A stretch of DNA of 24,073 bases from a virus, in IMG/VR virus record IMGVR_UViG_3300008266_001211, positions 1 through 24,073 of that record; one strand, written 5' to 3'. How positions within the stretch are numbered: position 1 is the stretch's first letter; every line of letters begins with the position of its first letter. The notes beneath the pieces are model-generated. The model saw only the letters and a list, made by a program, of their open reading frames with translations. It did not search any database and had not been told where the DNA came from. A program made the position numbers and the translations under genes. Of the stretch, positions 8,036-17,600 are shown piece by piece.

Positions 8036-8761
8036 ATGAGTGAATTTAAATTCCCAACTGAAATTATAGAATTACCTTCAAAAGGTTTACTATATCCTGA
8101 AGGCCACCCTTTAAGAAGTGGCAAAGTAGAAATGAAGTATATGACAGCTAAAGAAGAGGATATTTTAACTAACCAAGCTTATATTGAAAGGGGTATTGTT
8201 TTAGATGAACTTCTTAAATCTTTAGTTGTAACTAAAGTTAATATTAAAGACTTAATTATAGGAGATAAAAACGCTTTACTAGTAGCAGCTAGAGTTTTAG
8301 GTTATGGTAAAGATTATTCTTTTAGTTATAATAATAGACAGTACACTGTTGATTTATCAACTTTAGAAAATAAATCTTTTGATGAATCTTCTATAATCCC
8401 TGGGGAGAATAATTTCCCATACACCTTGCCTGACAGTGGTACTCCCATAACATATAAAATATTAACAGGGCATGATGAGAGTAAAATAGATGCTGAGATT
8501 AAAGGATTAAAAAAGATTAACAAAGATAATTCCCCTGAACTCTCAACTCGATTAAAATATATAATTACCTCAGTTAATGGTTCTTCAGAACCTAAAGATA
8601 TTAGAACTTTTGTAGACACTTATCTTTTAGCTAGAGATTCTAGAGCTTTAAGAAAACACATTAAAGAAACCCAGCCTGATGTTGATTTAACCTTTATAGA
8701 TGATAGCAATGAGGAGATTGCTATCCCAATAAATCTAAACTTTTTTTGGCCTGACATTTGA
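8036..8761 (+). CDS. gp26-like protein, probable short form of the tail assembly chaperone
   Basis: This 241-residue protein opens FKFPTEIIELPSKGLLYP, then GKVEMKYMTAKEEDILTN and IGDKNALLVAARVLGYGKDY. It is a pattern I associate with the T4-like gp26 family (the 'T4 base plate protein' family of cyanophages). Its place between tube and tape measure is that of the gpG-type chaperone of other long-tailed phages. It ends with AAC TTT TTT TGG CCT GAC ATT TGA. A T7 run (8741-8747) lies 11 bases before the stop, and another frame opens across it (next entry). I infer that this frame is the abundant short product. In T4 the family is labelled a baseplate hub factor, so that name is an alternative description of the same protein. 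Confidence 0.8.
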   Translation: MSEFKFPTEIIELPSKGLLYPEGHPLRSGKVEMKYMTAKEEDILTNQAYIERGIVLDELLKSLVVTKVNIKDLIIGDKNALLVAARVLGYGKDYSFSYNNRQYTVDLSTLENKSFDESSIIPGENNFPYTLPDSGTPITYKILTGHDESKIDAEIKGLKKINKDNSPELSTRLKYIITSVNGSSEPKDIRTFVDTYLLARDSRALRKHIKETQPDVDLTFIDDSNEEIAIPINLNFFWPDI

Positions 8762-9020
8762 TATAATCCCTCAAGCTAGACTAGGTTTATTTAAGCAAAT
8801 TCATGAAATAGTATTTCATGGTAAAGGAGGGTACTCATGGAGTGAAATTTATAACATGCCAATATGGCTTAGAAGATTTACTTTTAATGAGATACAAAAT
8901 TATTACTCTAAAGAAAGAGAAGAATATGAAAAATCTTCTAGTCAAGGTAAAACCACAGTTATAGATTCTAAAGGTAAAATCCAAGCCCCTGAGTTTTTGA
9001 AGACCCCTACATATAAGTAA
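8739..9020 (+). CDS. Downstream frame of the tail assembly chaperone, probably reached by translational frameshift
   Basis: This frame is +1 (equivalently -2) relative to the preceding gene. It is open from 8739 (just after a TAA at 8736-8738) to TAA at 9018-9020. It encodes about 93 codons including LGLFKQIHEIVFHGKGGYSW, IYNMPIWLRRFTF and a charged helix SKEREEYEK, ending FLKTPTYK. This looks like a real conserved helical protein and fills the only gap between genes. Its first in-frame ATG is at 8856, after the GGYSW segment, so it has no good start of its own. Slippage on TTTTTTT (8741-8747) would fuse it to the upstream product, giving about 327 residues. It is best read as the extended form of the chaperone. 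A sequencing error is the main alternative. Confidence 0.7.
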   Translation, partial: TFFGLTFDIIPQARLGLFKQIHEIVFHGKGGYSWSEIYNMPIWLRRFTFNEIQNYYSKEREEYEKSSSQGKTTVIDSKGKIQAPEFLKTPTYK

Positions 9021-9035
9021 GGGTCTTACTTTTTT
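9000..9035 (+). terminator. Probable weak intrinsic terminator before the tape measure gene
   Basis: AAGACCC (9000-9006) pairs with GGGTCTT (9021-9027). Inside, TAC (9008-9010) pairs with GTA (9017-9019) after one C-A mismatch, and the loop is ATATAA. A T6 run (9030-9035) follows two bases after the stem. The stem overlaps the stop codon of the frame just described. A TATTTATA element begins two bases after the T run, repeating the terminator-then-element order seen at 7972-8016. Confidence 0.6.
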
Positions 9036-9036
9036 A

Positions 9037-9044
9037 TATTTATA
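9037..9044 (+). promoter_or_regulatory. TATTTATA element upstream of the tape measure gene
   Basis: The full 17-mer ATATTTATAATAAAATA is present, with the 8-mer ending 19 bases before the ATG at 9064. This is the same gap as at 8036, and here too it directly follows a hairpin and T run. Candidate phage late promoter. Confidence 0.6.
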
Positions 9045-9063
9045 ATAAAATAAATTATACTAA

Positions 9064-11595
9064 ATGGCTACTCCTACTCCTCAAGAAATCCAAAGATTAT
9101 TAGATAAATTAGATGCTGCTTATAAACGATTAGGAGAAGAAGATAATCCTTTTAAAAATTTTAATGTTAATCAATTTAAGGATGCTGCTACTGCTGCTAG
9201 AGCTTTAGAAGATGCTTTAAGAGGAGTTGAAGATAGATTAGACAGTGTTAGAGGTGATTTAGATTGGATTAATAAATCTCTTACTGATAGTTTAAATGAA
9301 CTTTCTAAACAAGATGTGTATCTTAAAATGCAAAAATCATCTCTTAGTGATATTAGTAATATAGCTAGACAAGCTTTAGCTATTAGAAGAGGTGAAAGTG
9401 ATCTTAATGATAAGATTCTTAAAAAATTAAAAGAACAAACTCGAGAAAATATAAGAAATCTAGAGAATGTAAGAGATGCATACATAAAACAAGGAAAATC
9501 AACAGAAGAGATAAATAAACAAATAGCATCATCTAAAGATTTAGAAAAAAATTTAAATGATATTGAAGATACTTATGAAAATATAAATAGTAAGTTAGGC
9601 TTTATGCCTAAAATAGCAGGTGGAATTGACAAAGCTCTTTCAAAACTTGGACTCCCAGACCTTGGTTTTTCAGATGCTTTAAATGATACCTTAAAAGCTG
9701 GTCAAGCAGCTGAGGGGTTGGGTCAAAAATTTAATGTTGTTGAAGAATTCACTAAAAGAGCAGGAGAGAATTTAAAGGGAATGCTTTCTAAAGCTAATCT
9801 AATTCAATTCGCCATAACTCAATTAGTAGATGCTTTAATTAAAACTGACAAAAACACAGGAGAATTAGCTAAAAATATGGGAGTTAGCTATGATGAAAGT
9901 CTAGAAAATTTAATTAAAGCCCAAACATCTTTAAGTAAAGCTTTTGGAACCAATGTTCTGTTAAGTGGAGAATTATTAAAAGATTACGCCCAAATAACAG
10001 AACAAGCTGGTTATAGTGCTGAAGCTGCTACTTCTTTAGGTAAAATTACCCAAGCTACAGGTGGTGATTTATCTAAAAATACAGCTTCTATATTAGGAAC
10101 AGCTGCTGCTTTTAACGCTACTAATAAATTAGCTCTCAATGAAAAAGAAATTGTTGAAGAAGTAGCTAAAACAGGTGCGGCTACAGTTTTAACATTTAAT
10201 AAAAATACTAAAGCTTTAGCTGATAATGTTCTTCAAGCTAAAAAGTTTGGTCTTAATTTAGAACAGGCTTCTCAAATATCTGAGGGATTACTTAATTTTC
10301 AATCTTCTATTGAATCTGAATTAGAAGCTGAATTATTAACTGGTAAACAATTAAACTTTGAACAAGCCAGATTTTTAGCTTTACAAGGTAAAACCGGGGA
10401 GGCTGCCGCTGAGGTTGCTAAACAAGTTGGAAGTTCAGCTGATTTCGCCGATATGGGTGTTCTAGCTCAAGAAGCTTTAGCTAAATCTGTTGGATTATCT
10501 CGTGATGATTTAGCTCAATCTATTTTAGACAGAGAAGTTTTAGCTAAGTTAGGAGAGAAAGAAGGAACAGCCCAAGAAGCTTATAACAACCTTAAAAAAC
10601 AAGGTCTATCAGATGATGCTATAGCAGCTAAATTAGGTGATGAAAAATTAGCAACCCAACTTAAATCTCAGTCTATACAAGATCGTTTTAATGCTTCTAT
10701 AGCTAAAATGCAAGAATTATTTGTATCTGTAGCGGAACCTATATTAGCTATTGTATCTCCTTTAATGGATCTAGTTATGATAGTTTTACCTCTTATTAAT
10801 AAGTTACTTCAACCTATTAAAACCACATTTGATGGTATAAGTAAAATAATATCAGGAGACTTAGAAAATCTTTCATTTTGGGAAGCCGCATTAGGAGGAA
10901 TAGCTGTAGTTTTAGGGGGTATATTAGGTTTAAATAGAGCTATATCTGTTATAGAAGCAAGAGTTACCTTAGCTAAGGAATTACAATTAGGTCTAGGGGC
11001 TCAAATATTAACTGGTTTAGGGCTTCAAAATATGGCTTTAAATTATCAAATAGCTCGAGAGCAAGGTATGAATGTTTTAAGAGCTATAGGTGTGACATTA
11101 GAACAAACTAAATTAGGAGCTATAATAGCTCAAGGTGTAGGTATTGTTAAAAATATAGGTAAGTTAATAATAGAAAACGCAGCTAGATTCGCTGGGGCTA
11201 TAGCTGCCATAACTACAGCTTCAGCAGCTACTTTAGGTATAGGTATAGCAGCGATTGTAGCTGGAATAGCTGCGGGAGCTATGGCTTTAAAATCAGCTCA
11301 AAAAGCAGATGATATGGTATCTGAAGGAGGGTATGGTAAACGTACTCTCTTAGCCCCCGAAGGAGCTATTAAATTAAATGATAAAGATACTGTAATAGCT
11401 GGGACTAATTTAGGTGGTGGGGGAGGAACACAAGCTTCAACATCATCTCCTTCAATAGATTTAAGTCCTCTTTTAGCTAAAATGGATCAAATGAACACTA
11501 TCTTAAATCAACTATTAGCTAAAGAAGGCACTGTTACTTTAGATGGTAATAAAGTTGGTACTGCTTTGACTATGGGATCTTATAAAATACAATAA
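9064..11595 (+). CDS. Tail tape measure protein
   Basis: This 843-residue protein is largely helical. Residues about 30-180 look like coiled coil (LEDALRGVEDRLDSVRGDL and similar). There are hydrophobic stretches at about 556-585 (VAEPILAIVSPLMDLVMIVL), 605-628 and 710-745 (GIGIAAIVAGIAAGAMAL), as is usual for tape measures that line the tube and may enter the host membrane. The end has KRTLLAPEGAIKLNDKDTVI followed by a Gly-rich linker and a short helix. I have the impression that this ending is common in marine T4-like tape measures. The position directly after the chaperone frames is typical. At roughly 1.5 angstrom per residue the length would imply a tail tube near 125 nm, a rough estimate only. 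Confidence 0.88.
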   Translation: MATPTPQEIQRLLDKLDAAYKRLGEEDNPFKNFNVNQFKDAATAARALEDALRGVEDRLDSVRGDLDWINKSLTDSLNELSKQDVYLKMQKSSLSDISNIARQALAIRRGESDLNDKILKKLKEQTRENIRNLENVRDAYIKQGKSTEEINKQIASSKDLEKNLNDIEDTYENINSKLGFMPKIAGGIDKALSKLGLPDLGFSDALNDTLKAGQAAEGLGQKFNVVEEFTKRAGENLKGMLSKANLIQFAITQLVDALIKTDKNTGELAKNMGVSYDESLENLIKAQTSLSKAFGTNVLLSGELLKDYAQITEQAGYSAEAATSLGKITQATGGDLSKNTASILGTAAAFNATNKLALNEKEIVEEVAKTGAATVLTFNKNTKALADNVLQAKKFGLNLEQASQISEGLLNFQSSIESELEAELLTGKQLNFEQARFLALQGKTGEAAAEVAKQVGSSADFADMGVLAQEALAKSVGLSRDDLAQSILDREVLAKLGEKEGTAQEAYNNLKKQGLSDDAIAAKLGDEKLATQLKSQSIQDRFNASIAKMQELFVSVAEPILAIVSPLMDLVMIVLPLINKLLQPIKTTFDGISKIISGDLENLSFWEAALGGIAVVLGGILGLNRAISVIEARVTLAKELQLGLGAQILTGLGLQNMALNYQIAREQGMNVLRAIGVTLEQTKLGAIIAQGVGIVKNIGKLIIENAARFAGAIAAITTASAATLGIGIAAIVAGIAAGAMALKSAQKADDMVSEGGYGKRTLLAPEGAIKLNDKDTVIAGTNLGGGGGTQASTSSPSIDLSPLLAKMDQMNTILNQLLAKEGTVTLDGNKVGTALTMGSYKIQ

Positions 11596-11600
11596 TTAAA

Positions 11601-11608
11601 TATTTATA
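11601..11608 (+). promoter_or_regulatory. TATTTATA element 3 bases before a start codon
   Basis: TATTTATA lies in the 16-base gap after the tape measure stop and ends 3 bases before the ATG at 11612. Such closeness is hard to reconcile with an ordinary -10 box. It is discussed under findings. Confidence 0.4.
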
Positions 11609-11611
11609 AAC

Positions 11612-11836
11612 ATGGCAATAATTAATCAATTACTTAAGCAAGGATCAATTTACTCTAACTTAGATGGAAGAGACGCTGCAATTCCTAATTTTAAAGAATC
11701 TAAATTACATAATGAATATTCTTTAAATGGTAAACCTGGATTAAAAAACAAACCTGCTCCTTCTATTTTAGATTTAAACGGTAAAATCCCTTCAAATAAT
11801 TATAGAAATAATGCTCCTGAAGGGAGAACTTTCTAA
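11612..11836 (+). CDS. Small protein of unknown function
   Basis: This 74-residue protein is rich in N, K, P and L, with the sequence LDGRDAAIPNFKESKLHNEY near the middle of its N-terminal half and a Gly-Arg-Thr-Phe end. It is probably extended rather than globular. I do not recognise a family. It lies 16 bases after the tape measure and 4 bases before the large baseplate-type protein. It is probably translated with that protein and may be a small baseplate or tube-tip component. There are no cysteines, membrane segments or known motifs. Confidence 0.65.
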   Translation: MAIINQLLKQGSIYSNLDGRDAAIPNFKESKLHNEYSLNGKPGLKNKPAPSILDLNGKIPSNNYRNNAPEGRTF

Positions 11837-11840
11837 CTAG

Positions 11841-14366
11841 ATGCCTTTAGTTGATCTAAAAACAAATCTCAAGTCTATAAAATATGGGCTTGATAGACCT
11901 AATATGGGTAGTAGTAAAGAACCTTTTATTACCAAACCCATACCGGATGAAATACCAGTTGACATTCCTGATTTTATATTAAGGGATGGGGCTTTAAAAA
12001 GAGGATTTGAAGATGTTTCTAGATTAACTCAATTATTTACTACTGTTAGAGGGCTTAGATTCATAGCTAATACTAACCTTTTAGCAGCCCAAAACCCTAA
12101 AATACCAGGATCACCAAGAAATTTATACTTACCAACCAGCACTATAGCTCAGGTTGGTGTTAATGCTATAGGTACTCATTTAAACCTTTTAGGTGAAACC
12201 CCTATTGATTTACCTAGTACCCCTATTAATATAGGTAATTTTTCTTTTAATATAGGAGGAGATACCTACTCCACTGAGTATAAAAATAATCATTCAGATC
12301 AAGATAGTAACAGGTTAGTTATTTTAACTCGAAAAAAAATAGGATTAAAAGGAGAAGAAGAAGGAATTGGAGATTTTTATATAGATCCTACTAAAGCTAT
12401 TAAATATGGTATTGCTCTTTCTAATGATAGGTTAATATCTAACTATTTAGGTGGACCTGGGGCGGGCTTAACTGGGTTAAATACAACTATTAATAGGACA
12501 GAGTTTACAGTAGGTTCCAAAGGATATAGTGGTGAAGATATATCAACATCTAAATCTAATTCTAGAAACCAAATAGCTAACTCTAAAACTTCTTTAAATT
12601 TAACTAACTTATTAGGAGCTTCTAGTGAATACTTCACTTATACTGAAGTGAGTGGTATTCAAGTCCCTGATCCTGATCCTGAATTTTTAGGAATTAACCC
12701 TGGAGATGGGTCTCAATTAAAAACTTACGGTCCTCAAGATAATAATAGTACTTTAAGTATTAATTCTGATAAAGATTCTCTTATTTCTTCATCTTTACAA
12801 ACTTCTTTTAACGAATCTAATAATTCTAAAACCTCAATCAATGGTTATAAATTATTAGGAGCATCTATCAAAGAAGGAATAAGTGATTGGTCTGATGCTG
12901 GATCAGGTTCAGTTGAAGTTGGGTTTAATTATGAAAATGGCACTCAAACCAAATTATATGGTCCTCAAGACAGTAATACTTCTTTAAGTAAGGATTCTAA
13001 TAAGGATTCTCTTATTTCTTCATCTTTACAAACTTCTTTTAACGAGTCTAATAATTCAAAATCTTCAATAAATGGTAATAAATTATTAGGTGCTTCCCTC
13101 AAAGAAGGAATATCTGATCAAAACAATACAGGTTCAATTAAAACTGGTTTTGATGCAGATGGTAAACAAACCAAATTATATGGTCCTCAAGACAGTAATA
13201 CTTCTTTAAGTAAGGATCCTAATAAAGATCTTCTTATTGCTTCATCACGACAGGTTTCTTCTGGTGTTACTTCTCTTAAAACTCTCTCATCTTATAAAAA
13301 TTTGTTAGGAGCTTCTAAAGTATATGATGAGAGAAATAGTGTTAAAGAATCTTCAACAGCCCCTTTTACTGAACCTGAAGTTGATAAATCAGGATTTAAT
13401 AACCTAAATCAACAGCTTAAGAGATATGGCCCTCTAGATAATAATATAGTCCCTGATAAAAACTATTTAGATTATAGATACCAAGGAACCCCAGCTTTAA
13501 GAGAAAATATAAGTTCATCACTTTATGAAATAGGTAGGCAAGGTAAAGTTGATATGTTGACTACACCTAATAGCCCTTATGGTCAAACTTTTTTTCCTAA
13601 TTACACTGTAATAAATTCTCCTTTTATAGGAGATAAAAATTTTGATGCTATAAGAAACCAAAAAGATCAGTTTAACAGAAATAATACTGAAAAACTAAAT
13701 CTTAGTAAATTTAGTGGAACTACACAAGCTTTAACCCCATTTTTAAAGGGGGCGGATGGGAAAAAAGAAAAAGATAGTGGAGGAGATGAAACAACTAATG
13801 AAGGCCAATTATATCCTTTCATTTTAAACCTAATAGACGCCGAATCCCCAGATACTAACCAATATCTTTATTGGCAAGCTTATATAGAATCATTTAGTGA
13901 TAAAATTAACGCTGATTATGAAAATTATGAATATCCTGGTTATGGTACCTCTTTTCATAGATATAAATCATTTAGTAGAGAAATAAATTTAGATTTTACT
14001 ATTGAAGTTCCTCATCCTGATCAAATGGTTATCATTTATCGTAAACTTGAAGAACTTATAAGACATTTAGCACCTAACTATGGTCAAGGTGGATATTTGC
14101 GTGGGAATTTTGTTAAACTTACATTTGGAGATTATCTAAGAGACACCCCATGCATCTTAAAAGGTTTCACAATAGAGCCAATATTTGACGGGGGATTTGA
14201 CATAGGTCGTTCTGGTTATGGATCAAGAGGAAAAAGTTCAGGCTATCAATTACCAAAAGTTCTCAAATTAAGCGGTTTTAATTTTATAGTACTTGCTGAT
14301 AATAATAACCAATTGATAAGAAAAAGTTCAACTTTTATTTCAAATAAGGAACATCCTTTAAATTAA
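11841..14366 (+). CDS. Large baseplate or tube-cap type structural protein with internal repeats
   Basis: This 841-residue protein has three parts. The N-terminal part (residues about 1-200) contains RFIANTNLLAAQNPKIPG and LNLLGETPID. The middle (about 230-530) is built of four related units of 74-82 residues, each carrying LLGAS and YGP(Q/L)D. The C-terminal domain (about 650-841) contains YIESFSDKINADYENYEYPG, RSFSREINLDFTIEVPH-like strands, a helix around YRKLEELIRHLAP and LRDTPCILKGFTIEP. This part is reminiscent of the tube-like beta fold used in tube-initiator and baseplate-cap proteins (T4 gp48/gp54 type). Position between tape measure and hub supports a baseplate role. The exact homologue is not certain. 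The start is 4 bases after the preceding stop, and no SD is present. Confidence 0.65.
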   Translation: MPLVDLKTNLKSIKYGLDRPNMGSSKEPFITKPIPDEIPVDIPDFILRDGALKRGFEDVSRLTQLFTTVRGLRFIANTNLLAAQNPKIPGSPRNLYLPTSTIAQVGVNAIGTHLNLLGETPIDLPSTPINIGNFSFNIGGDTYSTEYKNNHSDQDSNRLVILTRKKIGLKGEEEGIGDFYIDPTKAIKYGIALSNDRLISNYLGGPGAGLTGLNTTINRTEFTVGSKGYSGEDISTSKSNSRNQIANSKTSLNLTNLLGASSEYFTYTEVSGIQVPDPDPEFLGINPGDGSQLKTYGPQDNNSTLSINSDKDSLISSSLQTSFNESNNSKTSINGYKLLGASIKEGISDWSDAGSGSVEVGFNYENGTQTKLYGPQDSNTSLSKDSNKDSLISSSLQTSFNESNNSKSSINGNKLLGASLKEGISDQNNTGSIKTGFDADGKQTKLYGPQDSNTSLSKDPNKDLLIASSRQVSSGVTSLKTLSSYKNLLGASKVYDERNSVKESSTAPFTEPEVDKSGFNNLNQQLKRYGPLDNNIVPDKNYLDYRYQGTPALRENISSSLYEIGRQGKVDMLTTPNSPYGQTFFPNYTVINSPFIGDKNFDAIRNQKDQFNRNNTEKLNLSKFSGTTQALTPFLKGADGKKEKDSGGDETTNEGQLYPFILNLIDAESPDTNQYLYWQAYIESFSDKINADYENYEYPGYGTSFHRYKSFSREINLDFTIEVPHPDQMVIIYRKLEELIRHLAPNYGQGGYLRGNFVKLTFGDYLRDTPCILKGFTIEPIFDGGFDIGRSGYGSRGKSSGYQLPKVLKLSGFNFIVLADNNNQLIRKSSTFISNKEHPLN
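12726..13440 (+). repeat. In-frame direct repeats of about 222-246 bp within the baseplate-type gene
   Basis: Four YGP(Q/L)D units start at 12726, 12957, 13179 and 13425, spaced 231, 222 and 246 bases. The first two full units are close to identical at the DNA level over long parts. For example, CTTATTTCTTCATCTTTACA and the following ACTTCTTTTAACGA occur in both. The second and third share AAATTATATGGTCCTCAAGA. Units degrade toward the 3' end. This is a recent in-frame tandem duplication series. Confidence 0.85.
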
Positions 14367-14377
14367 AGTTAATATAA

Positions 14378-14683
14378 ATGAATAGATATGTTAATATAAC
14401 ACCTATAGTAACCTCTTCATTAGGAAAACAATATTATTATGGAGCTAGGTATCCTGAGGTGGCTTATAGAAATACTGATTTTTATGTTATATCCCAAGAA
14501 GAAGATAGGTATGATTTATATGCTAATGAATATTATAGAGACCACACTTTATGGTGGATAATACCTGCTGCTAACCCTAAGTTACCCTTTAATTCTCTTT
14601 ACCCTCCTTTGGGAGTTCAAATTAGAATACCTATAGAATTAACAGAAATTCTTTCTGATTATAAGTTATTAAATCAATTGTAA
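14378..14683 (+). CDS. Small LysM-like baseplate protein (gp53-like region)
   Basis: This 101-residue protein has a C-terminal half with the layout of LysM-like phage baseplate proteins: DRYDLYANEYYRDHTLWWII, then AANPKLPF and a closing LYPPLGVQIRIP strand (residues about 45-90). In LysM domains this corresponds to 'D.l..iA..yYgd..lWw.Ia.aN.....l..G..l.IP'. In contractile tails such small proteins (the gp53/LysM type) join tube or hub to the baseplate wedges. It is placed between the tube-cap-type gene and the hub. No catalytic residues are expected. The start is AAATGAAT, 11 bases after the previous stop. The LysM pattern is clear; the virion role is inferred. Confidence 0.75.
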   Translation: MNRYVNITPIVTSSLGKQYYYGARYPEVAYRNTDFYVISQEEDRYDLYANEYYRDHTLWWIIPAANPKLPFNSLYPPLGVQIRIPIELTEILSDYKLLNQL

Positions 14684-14697
14684 AAATTATAGTGGAT

Positions 14698-17600
14698 ATG
14701 AAAACACCTCAAGAAATAATTGGTGAATCTTTTGACGGGTATGTAAGTAAACAAATTGAACTTAGACAAACTAAATTAGGGCAAATTCAAAAAGATAATA
14801 AAATATTAACTTATGAATCTGGAAAAAGTCCTTGGATAAGACTTTGTTCTAGTGTTGATTTAGATTCAACCAAAGCCAGTGAATTTGCCTCCAAATATGC
14901 TAGCGGACAAAACCTTACAGGTAATCAATTAGCTAAATATTATATGTTATTTGGAGGAGTTAGCATGGGAGATTTTGGGACTGAAAATTGGAGCCCAAAG
15001 CAATTAAAAGGAGGAGTTGCTAATACCTACAATGTAAGTTATATACAACAAAATGCCTATGGTTTTGACTCAACCAATCAGTATGGCTTATCTCCTATGC
15101 CTGGGGTAACTTCTATAGATGTTGTTTCTCAAAACCAAGGCTCTTTAAGAGAAGCTACTATTAAAATTACTTGTTATAATATTTCTCAATTTGAGACAAT
15201 TGAACTTTTATTTTTAAGATTAAAATATACTATTCTTTTAGAGTGGGGTCATTCTATGTATTTTGAAAACGGAACTCAAGATTTAAGAACTACTCCCTCT
15301 GTTAGTGATGTTTATGATAAATTTTTAAATGTATCTAAATTAGATCCACCTCAAGGACAAACGTATTTAAGAAGAGTTTTGGATTATATAGAAGTCCAAA
15401 GAGAAAGTAGTAGTGGTAACTATGATGGTTTCTTAGGGTGGGTAACTAATTATGAATGGGAAATGCAACCTAATGGCATTTATAATATAACTATTAAAGC
15501 TATTTCTCATGGTGATATTATTGAATCTTTAACTGTAACTACTCCTCGTTCTGATGAAAGTGGGGGTGATGAAGTTAAAGAACAAAACAAAGCTAATAAT
15601 AGCACTTTAGGCAGAATTTTAAATGCCTTAAAAAAGGCCTTAGATGGAGATGATTTATTTACAGCTGAACAACCTGGATTCCCTGTAGCTACCTCAGACT
15701 TAACCTCAACAAATGGTGTTATCATTTCATATTTTCAAGATAAAGAAACAACATCTTCCTCAAATATAGCTAATTTAATTAAACTTAAAAATAAACCATA
15801 TATAAATCCTTTTTATAATATGGCTGGGGAAGAAGTGGTGAGGATAGCACCCACAATGGGTGAGGGTAAAAATTTTTATTACATAACATTAGGGGCTCTT
15901 CTTAGACTAATTGAGAGTTTTTGTCTAACATACGACAAATCAGGAATTCCTACTTTTAACATATATTGGTCATATGAGGGCAATTATACTACTAATGCTG
16001 ATCCTTATATAATGTCAAGTGATATTAATACTTGTTGGGCTTTTGGAGAAAGTGCTTTTGCTAATCCTGGTGAAGATTATAACAGCGCAAAAGCCTCAAC
16101 TAAAAAAATAAGCTATATAGGAGACCAATTTTATAATAGTAGTGCTTCACGCTTATATTATATGTATGCTTTTCTTAACATAGATTTTCTTCTAACTACT
16201 TTAATTGATAATATTGATTCTGAAGGGAATCTTTCGATTTATGATTTTCTCTCAGCTATTTTAACAGCTATGAATGGGACTTTGGCTAACTATATTAACC
16301 TTGAACCTTACTATGATTCCACTACTCATAATTTATACATCATTGACAGATCTACCCCAGTTAAACCAAACAATCTTCCAACACTTATAAATGTAGGTTT
16401 AGTAAAACCAAATCAAGGTACCTTTGTAAAGAGCTTTTCAGTCAAATCTGAAATAACCCCAAATTTAGCTTCTCAAATAGCTATAGGTGCTCAAGCAAAT
16501 AATGAAGATGTAGGTGTAGAATCTATAGCTTTTTCTAGGTGGAATGCTGGTTTGACAGATAGAATTGTACCTAATAAAATAGTCCCCAAAAATAGCACAG
16601 AAAACAGTGATAATTTTTTAGGTCTTAAAAAGGACACTATTTCTTATTTAACAGCTTTAGGAAGTGGAGTATGGATGAAAAATTATGTAGAGGAATTAAG
16701 CCCCTCAGTGAATGACTATCAAAAACAAATTAAGGCCAGTAGAATATTAGCAAACCCAAAAGCAGCCTCACCATCTTTTATACCTATATCTCTAAACTTA
16801 ACTTTAGACGGAATATCAGGAATAAAGATTTTTCAAAAATATACTATAACAGAAGATTACCTCCCAAAAAGTTATAGAGATAATATAGAATTTATTATTA
16901 AAGGTATATCTAATACAGTCGATCCTTCAGGATGGACTACTAAAATTGAAGGTCTTAGCATTCCAAAAGGAAATGAAGCACTAAGTGGGGGAGTTAGAAC
17001 TAGTGAAGCTGGTGCTTTTGATAGTAATAGAGATAGAAGTGTTTCTACAAATGATGGGGGAAGTGTTGCTACTCCAAATAGTGCTGGGTTAACTCAACCA
17101 ACAACAGGGGGAAAGATAGTACATGATTACACGGGTCAAGCTGGTCAAAATGTTCAATTGATTTTAGACGCTTTAAATGCTGTGGGTCTTACTAATCCTA
17201 TATCTCAAGTAGGAGTTTTATGTACTGTATCTAAAGAATGTGGATTTTTACTTAAAGGAGAAATTGGTTATAATAACACTTCTAATGAGAGAATCAGAAA
17301 GATTTTTAAAACTAAACTTGGAAAACAAAGTGATGCTTTTATAAATGATCTAAAAAAAGACAAAGTCAGATTTTTCAGTTATGTATATTCTGATAATTAT
17401 GGTGGTTTAGGTAATGGAAGTGCTGCTTCTAAAGACGGGTGGACATATCGAGGAAGAGGATTTAATGGTCTAACAGGAAGAGCTATTTACAAAAAGTATG
17501 GTGATCTTGTAGGTGTAGATATACTTAACAATCCTGATTTAGTAAATAAAGATTTAGCTTTGGCAGCTAAAATACTTGTTCAATTTTTAGTTGTCCAACC

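Noticed and set aside
8326-8619. 97-codon minus-strand frame opposite the gp26-like gene
   Set aside because: It is a shadow frame. The + strand protein shows clear family patterns, and the antisense product has no recognisable feature.
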